Below are positions 1-5,627 of a stretch of DNA of 5,627 bases, one piece after another. Location of the stretch: assembly GCA_015486785.1 (NCBI GenBank), contig WFQZ01000322.1:1-5627 (forward strand), in the 5' to 3' direction. A program made the translations under genes and the position numbers. The DNA is from Thermoflexales bacterium (lineage in GTDB: Bacteria; Chloroflexota; Anaerolineae; B4-G1; SLSP01). Position 1 is the first letter of the stretch; the number at the start of each line of letters is the position of its first letter. The notes under the pieces are model-generated. The model saw only the letters and a program-made list of their open reading frames with translations. It had not been told where the DNA came from and made no database searches.

Positions 1-1497
1 GCGCGGCTGGCGATGTACACCGGCAGACCGGTGAAGCTGGTCTTCACCCGCGAGGAATCGCTGATGACCTCGTACAAACGCCAGGCGATGAACATCCACT
101 TGCGGATCGGCGCGGATCAAGACGGGAATCTCACCGCCGCCCAGGCGACCTTACTCGCCGATAGCGGCGGGTACGCCTCAATGACCCCCTTCGTGCTGTG
201 GCGGGCCACCGTGCATGCCGCCGGAGCCTATCGCTACCAAGCGGTGCAAGTGGATGCGGAGGCGGTCTACACCAACAACGGTTACGCCGGAGCGTTCCGG
301 GGCTTTGGCAACACGCAAGCAGCAGCAGCCATCGAGATGGCCATAGATGAACTGGCGCAGCGGCTGGGACGTGACCCGCTTGACTTCCGACTCCAAAATT
401 GCCTACGCCAGGGCGACCGCACGATGACCGGCGACGTGATTGAGCACGAAGTGGGATTGGCCGAATGTCTGGAGTGGGTGCGGGATCATTCGGAGTGGTC
501 GCGCAAGCGGGCGGAGTACGCCCAACAGCCGGCCGACGCGCTCAAACGGCGCGGGATCGGGGTGGCGTGCTACTTCCACGGCTGCGGCCTCGGCAGCGAA
601 GGCGAGGATTTCGCCGTCACCACGCTGCGCATCGCTCCGGACGGCAACATCACCCTCACCAGCGGCCTGACCGATTACGGGCAGGGAAGCCGCACCGTCT
701 TCACGCTCATCGCGGCGGAAGTGTTGGGCGTTTCCCCGGAGCGCATCCACATCCTCCGGCCCGATACGTACACGGCACGCAACTCCGGCCCGACGGTAGC
801 CTCGCGTTCCTCCATCGTCGGCGGAAACGCGACGCGCGTCGCCGCCGAGAAGCTGGCGCACACCTTGCGCCTGGCGGCAGCGGACGCGCTGGGCTGCACC
901 GAGGAACAGATCGTGCGGGATGGCGAGGCCTTCATCGGGCCGGACGAGAATCCGCTGCCCTTGGAGAAAGTCGTGGCGCACGCCCGGCAGATGGGATTGC
1001 AGCTTTCCACGGTAGGACGCTGGCACGCGCCGCCCATTGAGTGGGATTTTGAGAAAGGACACGGGCGGCCTTACTTCGCCTACGTCTTCGGGGCACAGGT
1101 AGCCGAGGTGGAAGTGAATCAACGGACGGGCAAAGTCAGCGTGCTGCACATTTGGGCCGCGCACGATGGCGGCACGATCCTCTATCCCACCGGCGCGCTG
1201 GGACAGCTCTACGGCGGCATCGCCCAGGGACTGGGCTACGCGCTGATGGAGAGCTTCCGCTACGAAAACGGGTATCCCCAAACGCTCAGCCTGGCTAAGT
1301 ACACCATCCCCCGCGCCAAGGATGTGCCGCCCATCACCGGGACGTACATCCAGACGCGGCTGAAGGACGGCCCATTCGGGGCGAAGAACCTGGCCGAACC
1401 GGTGATGATCGGCACTGCGCCGGCCATCGCCAACGCGGTATTCCAGGCCACCGGCGAACGGTTCCACTCCTTGCCCATCCGCCCGCAGAAGAAATGA
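1..1497 (+). CDS. Xanthine dehydrogenase-family molybdopterin-binding (large) subunit, 5' truncated by window edge
   Basis: The frame is open from base 1 (codons for ARLAMYTGRPVKLVFTREES), so the ATG at 13 is internal and the true start lies upstream. The 498 visible residues are roughly the C-terminal two thirds of a family usually near 750-800 residues. Seen in order (fragment numbering): GYAGAFRGFGN around residue 100, matching the AFRGFG cofactor-binding motif; DYGQGSRT with Q228, matching the conserved GQG molybdopterin-contact loop; GPTVASRSS, a family signature; and GAKNLAEP near the end, where E466 sits at the position of the catalytic glutamate, followed by TAPAIANAV. Family knowledge: these subunits hold the molybdenum cofactor and hydroxylate N-heterocycles, aldehydes or CO with water, passing electrons to FeS and FAD subunits in the cytoplasm. 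The substrate cannot be named, because the loops that separate xanthine, aldehyde, nicotinate and CO enzymes are partly missing. The FeS and FAD partners are not in the window and may lie upstream. The stop overlaps the next gene as ATGA. Confidence 0.93.
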   Translation, partial: ARLAMYTGRPVKLVFTREESLMTSYKRQAMNIHLRIGADQDGNLTAAQATLLADSGGYASMTPFVLWRATVHAAGAYRYQAVQVDAEAVYTNNGYAGAFRGFGNTQAAAAIEMAIDELAQRLGRDPLDFRLQNCLRQGDRTMTGDVIEHEVGLAECLEWVRDHSEWSRKRAEYAQQPADALKRRGIGVACYFHGCGLGSEGEDFAVTTLRIAPDGNITLTSGLTDYGQGSRTVFTLIAAEVLGVSPERIHILRPDTYTARNSGPTVASRSSIVGGNATRVAAEKLAHTLRLAAADALGCTEEQIVRDGEAFIGPDENPLPLEKVVAHARQMGLQLSTVGRWHAPPIEWDFEKGHGRPYFAYVFGAQVAEVEVNQRTGKVSVLHIWAAHDGGTILYPTGALGQLYGGIAQGLGYALMESFRYENGYPQTLSLAKYTIPRAKDVPPITGTYIQTRLKDGPFGAKNLAEPVMIGTAPAIANAVFQATGERFHSLPIRPQKK

Positions 1498-2678
1498 CGC
1501 CCACAACCTATCCGCCGGTGCCGGAAATGGTGTTGCTGACGCGGCTCAACGAAGCGTTGGCCGGGGTGATGCGCGTCGAGGCGTACACCTTGCGCACCAA
1601 CGATCCGCGCCCCGAAGTGCAGTTTGTGGGGCGCATGCTCCAAGACACAGAAGCGGGTTTCGCGCTCATCGAAGCTCGCTTCGCGGAGTTGGGATACACG
1701 CCCTTGCTCACGGAAGAAAACGGCCAAACGGTGCTGTATGCTTTCCCGGAGCGGGTCGCGGAGCAAGCTCAGCCGCAGCGATGGTGGATCAATGCGGGGC
1801 TGTTCGTGCTCACCTTGCTGGCGGTGCTGCTCACCGGCGCAATGCAAGAGAACGTGGACATCTTCGCCCATCCCGCCGAAATCTGGCGCGGCTGGCCGTT
1901 CGCGGCGGCGATGATGGGCATCCTCACCGTCCACGAGCTGAGCCATTACTTCGTGGGACGGCGTTACGGCTCGCCGCTGAGCTTGCCGTACTTCATCCCC
2001 TTGCCGGTGCTCAGCATCTTCGGCACGATGGGCGCGGTTATCGTGCAACGCGCCCCGATGCGGAATCGCAAGGCACTCTTTGACATTGGGGCCGCCGGGC
2101 CGATAGGCGGATTGTTGATCGCGGTGCCTTTGTTGTTCTTCGGCCTGGCGCACTCAGAGGTAGGCCGCCCGGAGCAGTTCATCTATCTGCCGCCCGATGC
2201 CGCGCTGCAACAGGAAGGCAATTCGCTTTTGTACCTGGGCGCCAAGTGGCTGATCTTCGGGCGCATCTTACCCGACAAGGCCACCGGGGAGGATGTGTGG
2301 CTCTCTCCGCCCAGCAAGGGCGGCGCGGTCGCCTTCGCCGCGTGGGCCGGGCTGCTGGTGACGGCCTTGAACCTGTTTCCCATCGGGCAACTGGACGGCG
2401 GGCACATCGCTTACGCCCTGTGGGGACGCAAGGCCTGGCGCGTGGCGCAGGCATTCATCGCCGGGGTCTTTAGCTGGGGCGCGATCTTGTGGCTGCTGGG
2501 CAATCCGGCGGGCACGACGTGGTTGGTGTGGGGCGGACTGGGCGCGTTGATCGGCCCCCGCCATCCGCCGCCGCTGGACGACCTCACCCCGCTGGACGCT
2601 CGCCGCCGCTGGATCGGGTGGGCGTTGGTGGGGATTTTCCTGCTCATCGTCGTTCCCATCCCGCTGACTATCAAGTAG
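1494..2678 (+). CDS. Site-2 protease family (M50) intramembrane zinc metalloprotease, EGY-like
   Basis: This 394-residue membrane protein carries the M50 metalloprotease hallmarks. HELSH at residues 147-151 is the HExxH zinc site (H147, H151, catalytic E148) inside a hydrophobic helix. LFPIGQLDGGH near the C-terminal side supplies the third zinc ligand, D301, in the LDG motif. FDIGAAGPIGG (from F196) between them is typical of the family. Residues 1-95 form a soluble acidic N-terminal domain. Membrane segments follow at about 98-116, 134-156, 200-221, 275-297, 311-330 and 371-392. Length and layout resemble EGY-type proteases of chloroplasts and cyanobacteria, without the PDZ domain of RseP/RasP. 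Known role of the family: cutting membrane-embedded substrates such as anti-sigma factors; the substrate here is unknown. The ATG at 1494 overlaps the preceding stop by four bases, suggesting translational coupling, and AGAAG at 1487-1491 is only a weak ribosome-binding site. ATG at 1527 is an alternative start. A functional link to the molybdenum enzyme is not obvious. Confidence 0.9.
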   Translation: MTPTTYPPVPEMVLLTRLNEALAGVMRVEAYTLRTNDPRPEVQFVGRMLQDTEAGFALIEARFAELGYTPLLTEENGQTVLYAFPERVAEQAQPQRWWINAGLFVLTLLAVLLTGAMQENVDIFAHPAEIWRGWPFAAAMMGILTVHELSHYFVGRRYGSPLSLPYFIPLPVLSIFGTMGAVIVQRAPMRNRKALFDIGAAGPIGGLLIAVPLLFFGLAHSEVGRPEQFIYLPPDAALQQEGNSLLYLGAKWLIFGRILPDKATGEDVWLSPPSKGGAVAFAAWAGLLVTALNLFPIGQLDGGHIAYALWGRKAWRVAQAFIAGVFSWGAILWLLGNPAGTTWLVWGGLGALIGPRHPPPLDDLTPLDARRRWIGWALVGIFLLIVVPIPLTIK

Positions 2679-2714
2679 GGGCACAACCAATTGCCCCTAC
2701 TTGCCCGCATTTTT
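2672..2714 (+). terminator. Perfect 12-bp inverted repeat with downstream T run; possible terminator or dispersed palindrome
   Basis: Bases 2672-2683 (CAAGTAGGGGCA) pair perfectly with 2692-2703 (TGCCCCTACTTG) around an 8-base loop. The left arm contains the TAG stop codon of the protease gene (2676-2678). A run of five T follows at 2710-2714, six bases after the stem, which is further than in a textbook intrinsic terminator. It sits between the protease gene and the putative promoter of the next gene, where a terminator would be expected. The same GTAGGGGC...GCCCCTAC layout resembles short palindromic repeats scattered in some bacterial genomes, so it may instead be, or also be, a repeat element. 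Confidence 0.5.
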
Positions 2715-2737
2715 CCTTGCTCCTTCCCCCTGACGTT

Positions 2738-2764
2738 TTGCTGCGCAGCGGAAAGCGGTACAAT
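2738..2764 (+). promoter_or_regulatory. Putative sigma-70-type promoter for the receiver-GAF-cyclase gene
   Basis: TACAAT at 2759-2764 matches the -10 consensus at five of six bases. The -35 region is weak. TTGCTG at 2738-2743 has a 15-base spacer, and TTTTGC at 2736-2741 has a 17-base spacer but fits poorly. A start site near 2771 would give a leader of about 26 bases before the ATG at 2797. The position, just after the palindrome that closes the previous gene, supports a new transcription unit. The weak -35 could mean activator dependence, but this is a guess. Confidence 0.4.
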
Positions 2765-2786
2765 GTCGGACATCTTGCGCCATTTC

Positions 2787-2790
2787 AGAG
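2787..2790 (+). promoter_or_regulatory. Ribosome-binding site that decides the cyclase gene start
   Basis: AGAG lies six bases before the ATG at 2797, a workable Shine-Dalgarno spacing. It directly abuts the upstream in-frame TTG at 2791, which therefore cannot be the start served by this site. A further in-frame ATG at 2818 begins right at the receiver domain, but no better site precedes it. Confidence 0.5.
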
Positions 2791-2796
2791 TTGCTT

Positions 2797-4323
2797 ATGA
2801 TCAATGCCCCCCGCAAAATGCACATTCTGGTCGTGGATGACAGTGAAGAAGTCAGCACCGTCATCAAAGATATGGTGTTGGAACCGGCAGGCTATCGCGT
2901 GACCATCGCACGTGATGGCGTTGAGGGATTGCAGCAAGCCTTAAAACTCCGCCCCGATTTGATTTTGCTGGATTACGAGATGCCTCGGATGAACGGCATT
3001 GAGGTGCTCAAGGCTCTCAAGGAGCAAGATGTGAGCATCCCGGTGATTCTGATCACTTCGTATGGCTCCGAGTCGGTGGCGGTGGAGGTGTTCCGGCTAG
3101 GGGTGCGCGATTACGTGCCCAAGCCCTTCAGCGTGGAAGACATCTTGGCCGCGATCAAGCGAGCTTTGCACGAAGTGCAGTTGGAACGTGAGCGAGACGC
3201 GCTGATGGCCCGGCTCCGAGAGACCAACGCCGCGCTTTCCCGACGGGTCAAGGAGCTGGATGTTTTGTACCACGTCAGCAAATCCGTGACCGCTCTGCAA
3301 GAACGCAAGCAGCTCATCAAACACATCATTGATGCCGCGCTGTATCTCACCAATGCCAAAGACGGCATGTTGGTGCTGCTCGATCCGGATACCGGCACAC
3401 CGGTGGTTCACATCCAGCGCGAGCGGCGGGATAAGCAATGCGTCACTTCTGGGGACTTGAACATCCTCACCAACACGGGCGAACTAATTATGAGCGTGCC
3501 GCTGCGCATTGGAGAGCGCACTATCGGCTTACTGCGGGTCAGCAACAAGCGCAATCGGCAAAACTTAAACAAGAAGGATGAGCGGTTGTTGCGGATGTTG
3601 GCCGATTATGCCGCCATCGCTATCGAGAACTACCGGTTGATGTCGGAAATTCAATCGGAAAGCGAACGCGAGAAACACAAGATCCGCCAACTCTTTGAGC
3701 ATTACATCTCGCCCCCGGTCGTAGCCCGCCTGCTGGAGCAGCCACAAAGCGTGCTCCCCGGCGGCAAGCTACAGGATATTTCCCTGCTGTTCGCGGATTT
3801 ACGGGGGTTCACTTCGTTTACGGCGAAGGCCTCGCCGGAGACATTGGTGGCGGTGCTCAACCGTCACATGGCCGCCGCCGCCGAGGTTATCTTTCAATCG
3901 GGCGGCACGCTGGATAAGTTTATGGGCGATGAGGTGATGGCGTTCTTCAACGCGCCGCGCCGGGATCGCGAATACGCGCTCCACGCGGTGCAGGCAGCTT
4001 GGCGCATCCTTGAAGTGACCACGCAAGTTCATCAACAACTGCCGGTTCAGCAGCGGTTGGATTTTGGAATCGGCATCGCCACCGGCCCGGCCATCGTCGG
4101 CAACATCGGATCGGAGCACCTGGTCAACTACACCGCCGTAGGCAACACGGTGAACAAGGCGCACACGCTCCAGGAGCTGGCCCCGGCCAACAAGATTTGG
4201 ATCTGCCGCCATACTTTTGAACTGGTCAAGGATGTCGTCAAAGCCCGCCCGCTCCAGCCGGTGCGCATCAAAGGGCAACTGCACCCGGAGCAGATTTACG
4301 AAGTGGTCTCCGTGCCGCAGTGA
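2797..4323 (+). CDS. Response-regulator receiver / GAF / class III adenylate cyclase fusion protein
   Basis: This 508-residue soluble signalling protein has three parts. The receiver domain (about 9-122) is intact: acidic pair D14/D15, phosphoacceptor D59 in LLDYEMPRMNG, T87 and K109 in YVPKPF. A charged coiled-coil helix (about 123-153) leads to a GAF domain (about 155-286), which probably binds a small ligand. After the KIRQLFEHYISPPVVARLL transducer comes the cyclase domain (about 327-508). It shows metal ligands D334 (FADLRGFTSF) and D378 (DKFMGDE), adenine-type selectors K374 and T446, and catalytic N453. Inference: phosphorylation by an unseen histidine kinase, plus a GAF ligand, controls cAMP production. 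The oddity is T457 at the place of the usual transition-state arginine (VNKAHTL against the common VNxAxRL), so activity may be low or absent. No transmembrane segment or histidine kinase is visible. ATG 2797 is chosen over TTG 2791 because of the AGAG spacing. A glycosyltransferase gene follows 30 bases after the stop. Confidence 0.92.
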   Translation: MINAPRKMHILVVDDSEEVSTVIKDMVLEPAGYRVTIARDGVEGLQQALKLRPDLILLDYEMPRMNGIEVLKALKEQDVSIPVILITSYGSESVAVEVFRLGVRDYVPKPFSVEDILAAIKRALHEVQLERERDALMARLRETNAALSRRVKELDVLYHVSKSVTALQERKQLIKHIIDAALYLTNAKDGMLVLLDPDTGTPVVHIQRERRDKQCVTSGDLNILTNTGELIMSVPLRIGERTIGLLRVSNKRNRQNLNKKDERLLRMLADYAAIAIENYRLMSEIQSESEREKHKIRQLFEHYISPPVVARLLEQPQSVLPGGKLQDISLLFADLRGFTSFTAKASPETLVAVLNRHMAAAAEVIFQSGGTLDKFMGDEVMAFFNAPRRDREYALHAVQAAWRILEVTTQVHQQLPVQQRLDFGIGIATGPAIVGNIGSEHLVNYTAVGNTVNKAHTLQELAPANKIWICRHTFELVKDVVKARPLQPVRIKGQLHPEQIYEVVSVPQ

Positions 4324-4332
4324 GCTGCGGCA
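4313..4332 (+). other. 8-bp perfect hairpin spanning the cyclase stop codon
   Basis: TGCCGCAG (4313-4320) pairs fully with CTGCGGCA (4325-4332) around the four-base loop TGAG. The TGA stop codon (4321-4323) forms most of the loop. No T run follows, so it is not a standard intrinsic terminator. It ends 11 bases before the ribosome-binding site of the glycosyltransferase gene and could affect message stability, partial termination or reinitiation. A chance hairpin in GC-rich DNA is also possible. Confidence 0.35.
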
Positions 4333-4343
4333 GGGCGCACTCC

Positions 4344-4347
4344 GAGG
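4344..4347 (+). promoter_or_regulatory. Ribosome-binding site that decides the glycosyltransferase start
   Basis: GAGG directly touches the first in-frame ATG (4348), leaving no spacer, but lies six bases before the second ATG (4354). The second ATG gives a protein starting MDLGVVIVSWN, the usual beginning of GT2 enzymes of this type. Confidence 0.6.
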
Positions 4348-4353
4348 ATGTCA

Positions 4354-5253
4354 ATGGACCTGGGCGTAGTCATCGTTTCGTGGAATGTCCGTTCGCTGCT
4401 CGACCGCTGTTTGCACACGTTACGCGCAGATTTAGAGCGGGCAGCCGTGGCGACAGAAGTCTGGGTGGTGGATAACGCCTCGCAAGACGACTCGGCCTCT
4501 ATGGTGCGCACGCGCCATCCCTGGGTGCGCTTAGCGGCACAGCGCGAAAACCTCGGTTTCGTGCGCGGGAACAATTTGGTGCTGCGGCAGTGGCTATCCA
4601 CCGAGATGCCCCCGGCGGTATGGCTGCTCAACCCCGATACAGAGGTGCTTCCCGGTGCCGTGACTACGCTCTTGACGTTCCTCAACGCCCATCCCCGCGC
4701 CGGGTTGATCGGCCCACGGCTACTCAACCCAGACGGAACGCACCAACGGGGCGCGTTCCGCTTTCCGAGCGTGCTGCAACCGCTCTTTGACCTGGGATAT
4801 TTGCCCGCCCGCTACTACGAATCCCGCCAGAACGGTCGCTATCCCCGCCGGCGATGCGAGGGACAAGCACCCTTCCGCATTGATCACCCGCTGGGAGCGG
4901 CGATGCTGGCCCGTGGCGAGGCGGTCCAGCAAGTCGGGCTGCTGGACGAGGCGTTCTTTATGTACTGCGAAGAGATTGACTGGGCCTGGCGGATGCGTCG
5001 GGCCGGCTGGCAAGCGTGGATGGTGCCGGCGGCACAGATCGTCCACTACGGCGGGGCCAGCACCGGGCAAGCTCGTCCGGAGACCACCGCGTACCTCTGG
5101 GAAAGCCGGGCACGGCTTTACGCCAAACATCGCGGCCCGCTGGTGCGGGGACTGGTACGCTTCATCGTGCGGCGCACTTTCACCCGTCTGACGGCGGATT
5201 CTCCCGCTTGGAAGGCGGCTTACCGGCGGATCATTCAGGCGTGGGGTGGCTAA
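4354..5253 (+). CDS. Glycosyltransferase family 2 (rhamnosyltransferase-like, GT-A fold)
   Basis: This 299-residue enzyme begins with the GT2 opening strand VVIVSWN (residues 5-11) and continues with VWVVDNASQD (D40, nucleotide contact), LGFVRGNN, and WLLNPDTEV. In that last motif D95 lies at the metal/nucleotide DxD-like position, written NPD as is common in this subgroup. IGPRLLNPDG, PLGAAMLARGEA and FMYCEEIDWAWRMRRAGW follow, with D209 near the catalytic-base region, and then IVHYGGAST (H231). Family knowledge: such proteins move a sugar, often rhamnose, from a nucleotide donor to a lipid-linked or polysaccharide acceptor at the cytoplasmic membrane face. Donor and acceptor cannot be read from the sequence. 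There is no transmembrane helix, but the basic C-terminal tail (about 245-299) could attach to membrane. ATG 4354 is preferred over ATG 4348 because of GAGG spacing. The TAA stop shares one base with the next ATG (TAATG), suggesting coupling with the transporter gene. Confidence 0.9.
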   Translation: MDLGVVIVSWNVRSLLDRCLHTLRADLERAAVATEVWVVDNASQDDSASMVRTRHPWVRLAAQRENLGFVRGNNLVLRQWLSTEMPPAVWLLNPDTEVLPGAVTTLLTFLNAHPRAGLIGPRLLNPDGTHQRGAFRFPSVLQPLFDLGYLPARYYESRQNGRYPRRRCEGQAPFRIDHPLGAAMLARGEAVQQVGLLDEAFFMYCEEIDWAWRMRRAGWQAWMVPAAQIVHYGGASTGQARPETTAYLWESRARLYAKHRGPLVRGLVRFIVRRTFTRLTADSPAWKAAYRRIIQAWGG

Positions 5254-5627
5254 TGAGCACGTTGGCGATCCTTTTGATTTTGCTTTCGGCAGGGATACAC
5301 GTGGGTTGGAATTTACTCGGCAAGCGGGAACACCCCTCGGCGGCCTTCCTGCTGGTGGCCAACACGCTGGGGTTTCTGTTTCTCCTGCCGGCCTTCGTGC
5401 CCTACGGGCAGGTGGTGGACGACTTCACGCCGGCAGTGTGGAAGTGGATCATCATCACCGGCATCTTCCAGGCCTTGATGTACGCGGCTATCGCCGGGGC
5501 CTACCGGCACGGCGATATGTCGGTCGCCTATCCGCTGGCCAGCGCGTCGCCGGTGCTGCTGGTGGTGCTGTTCAATCTGCTGATCGGCCACGGGAATCAG
5601 CTCACGCCGGGGGCGATTTTGGGGATG
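5253..5627 (+). CDS. EamA/DMT-superfamily membrane transporter, 3' truncated by window edge
   Basis: The ATG at 5253 overlaps the TAA of the glycosyltransferase gene by one base, and GGGG at 5243-5246 lies six bases upstream as a ribosome-binding site. The 125 visible residues run to the window end without a stop. They show hydrophobic helices at about 2-19, 29-49, 63-84 and 93-111, with a fifth starting near 118. The early SAGIHVGWNLLGKR resembles the LHALWNLLAKR-type signature of EamA proteins, and GDMSVAYPLASASPVLL (87-103) matches the conserved GDxSxxYPLA segment. Full members have about 280-300 residues and ten helices in two EamA repeats, so this is the first repeat. Family knowledge: EamA proteins export or import amino acids, metabolites or nucleotide sugars, and some small relatives (ArnE/ArnF) flip lipid-linked sugars. 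Coupling to a glycosyltransferase makes a sugar-related role attractive but unproven. Confidence 0.82.
   Translation, partial: MSTLAILLILLSAGIHVGWNLLGKREHPSAAFLLVANTLGFLFLLPAFVPYGQVVDDFTPAVWKWIIITGIFQALMYAAIAGAYRHGDMSVAYPLASASPVLLVVLFNLLIGHGNQLTPGAILGM

Noticed and set aside
465..1040. 191-codon plus-strand frame overlapping the molybdenum subunit
   Set aside because: A frame-shifted shadow of the real gene, rich in Arg, His and Gly, with no plausible family.
403..1506. Long open frame (367 codons) on the minus strand opposite the molybdenum subunit
   Set aside because: It is fully antisense to a clear protein family with intact motifs. Its translation is rich in Arg, Gly and His with no recognisable motif, as expected for GC-rich antisense frames.
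1260..2153. 297-codon minus-strand frame across the enzyme/protease junction
   Set aside because: Antisense to two well-supported genes; the composition is low in hydrophobic core residues and no domain is recognisable.
2730..2735. CTGACG as the -35 element
   Set aside because: It resembles TTGACA, but the spacer to the TACAAT hexamer would be 23 bases, too long for a normal sigma-70 promoter.
2791..2796. TTG at 2791 as the start of the cyclase gene
   Set aside because: AGAG directly abuts it, leaving no spacer, while ATG 2797 has a six-base spacing.
3799..4284. 161-codon minus-strand frame opposite the cyclase domain
   Set aside because: Antisense to conserved cyclase motifs with no ribosome-binding evidence or family resemblance.
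4348..4353. ATG at 4348 as the glycosyltransferase start
   Set aside because: GAGG touches this ATG directly; ATG 4354 has normal spacing and the typical family N-terminus.
5313..5591. 92-codon minus-strand frame near the right edge
   Set aside because: It is antisense to the partial EamA gene, whose helices and GDxSxxYPLA segment are convincing; the minus-strand product is a Gln/His/Arg-rich shadow.

Overview
This GC-rich bacterial window holds five protein genes, all on the + strand and tightly packed. The first is cut by the left edge and the last by the right edge. No tRNA, rRNA, CRISPR array, transposase or phage gene was seen. The gene mix is a molybdenum hydroxylase, an EGY-like site-2 protease, a receiver-GAF-cyclase fusion, a family 2 glycosyltransferase and an EamA transporter. 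Together with a GTAGGGGC-type palindrome in the only real intergenic gap, it would suit a Chloroflexota (Anaerolineae-like) genome. That assignment is an inference from style, not proven by any marker gene.

Left block (1-2703): the C-terminal two thirds of a xanthine dehydrogenase-family molybdopterin-binding subunit runs to 1497. It overlaps by 4 bases (ATGA) with a polytopic M50 metalloprotease, 1494-2678. The block closes with a perfect 12-bp inverted repeat (2672-2703) that includes the protease stop codon and is followed by a short T run. It is read here as a possible transcription end or a dispersed palindromic repeat.

Gap (2679-2796, about 118 bases): it holds the right part of that palindrome, a pyrimidine-rich stretch, a good -10 hexamer (TACAAT, 2759-2764) and a short AGAG ribosome-binding site. 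A new transcript probably starts here.

Right block (2797-5627): a soluble signalling protein (receiver, coiled coil, GAF, class III nucleotide cyclase), then 30 bases later a GT2 glycosyltransferase, then an EamA/DMT membrane transporter overlapping the glycosyltransferase stop by one base (TAATG). The last two are probably translationally coupled and may act together on a cell-envelope glycan or lipid-linked sugar. Cotranscription with the cyclase is plausible, but an 8-bp hairpin lies over the cyclase stop codon.

The feature most worth a second look is the cyclase domain. It keeps both metal-binding aspartates, the adenine-type Lys/Thr pair and the catalytic Asn, but has Thr (T457) where class III cyclases normally have the transition-state Arg. 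No clearly new multi-gene system is visible. The start codons of the cyclase and the glycosyltransferase are moved downstream from the longest possible reading frames because the ribosome-binding sites fit the internal ATGs.
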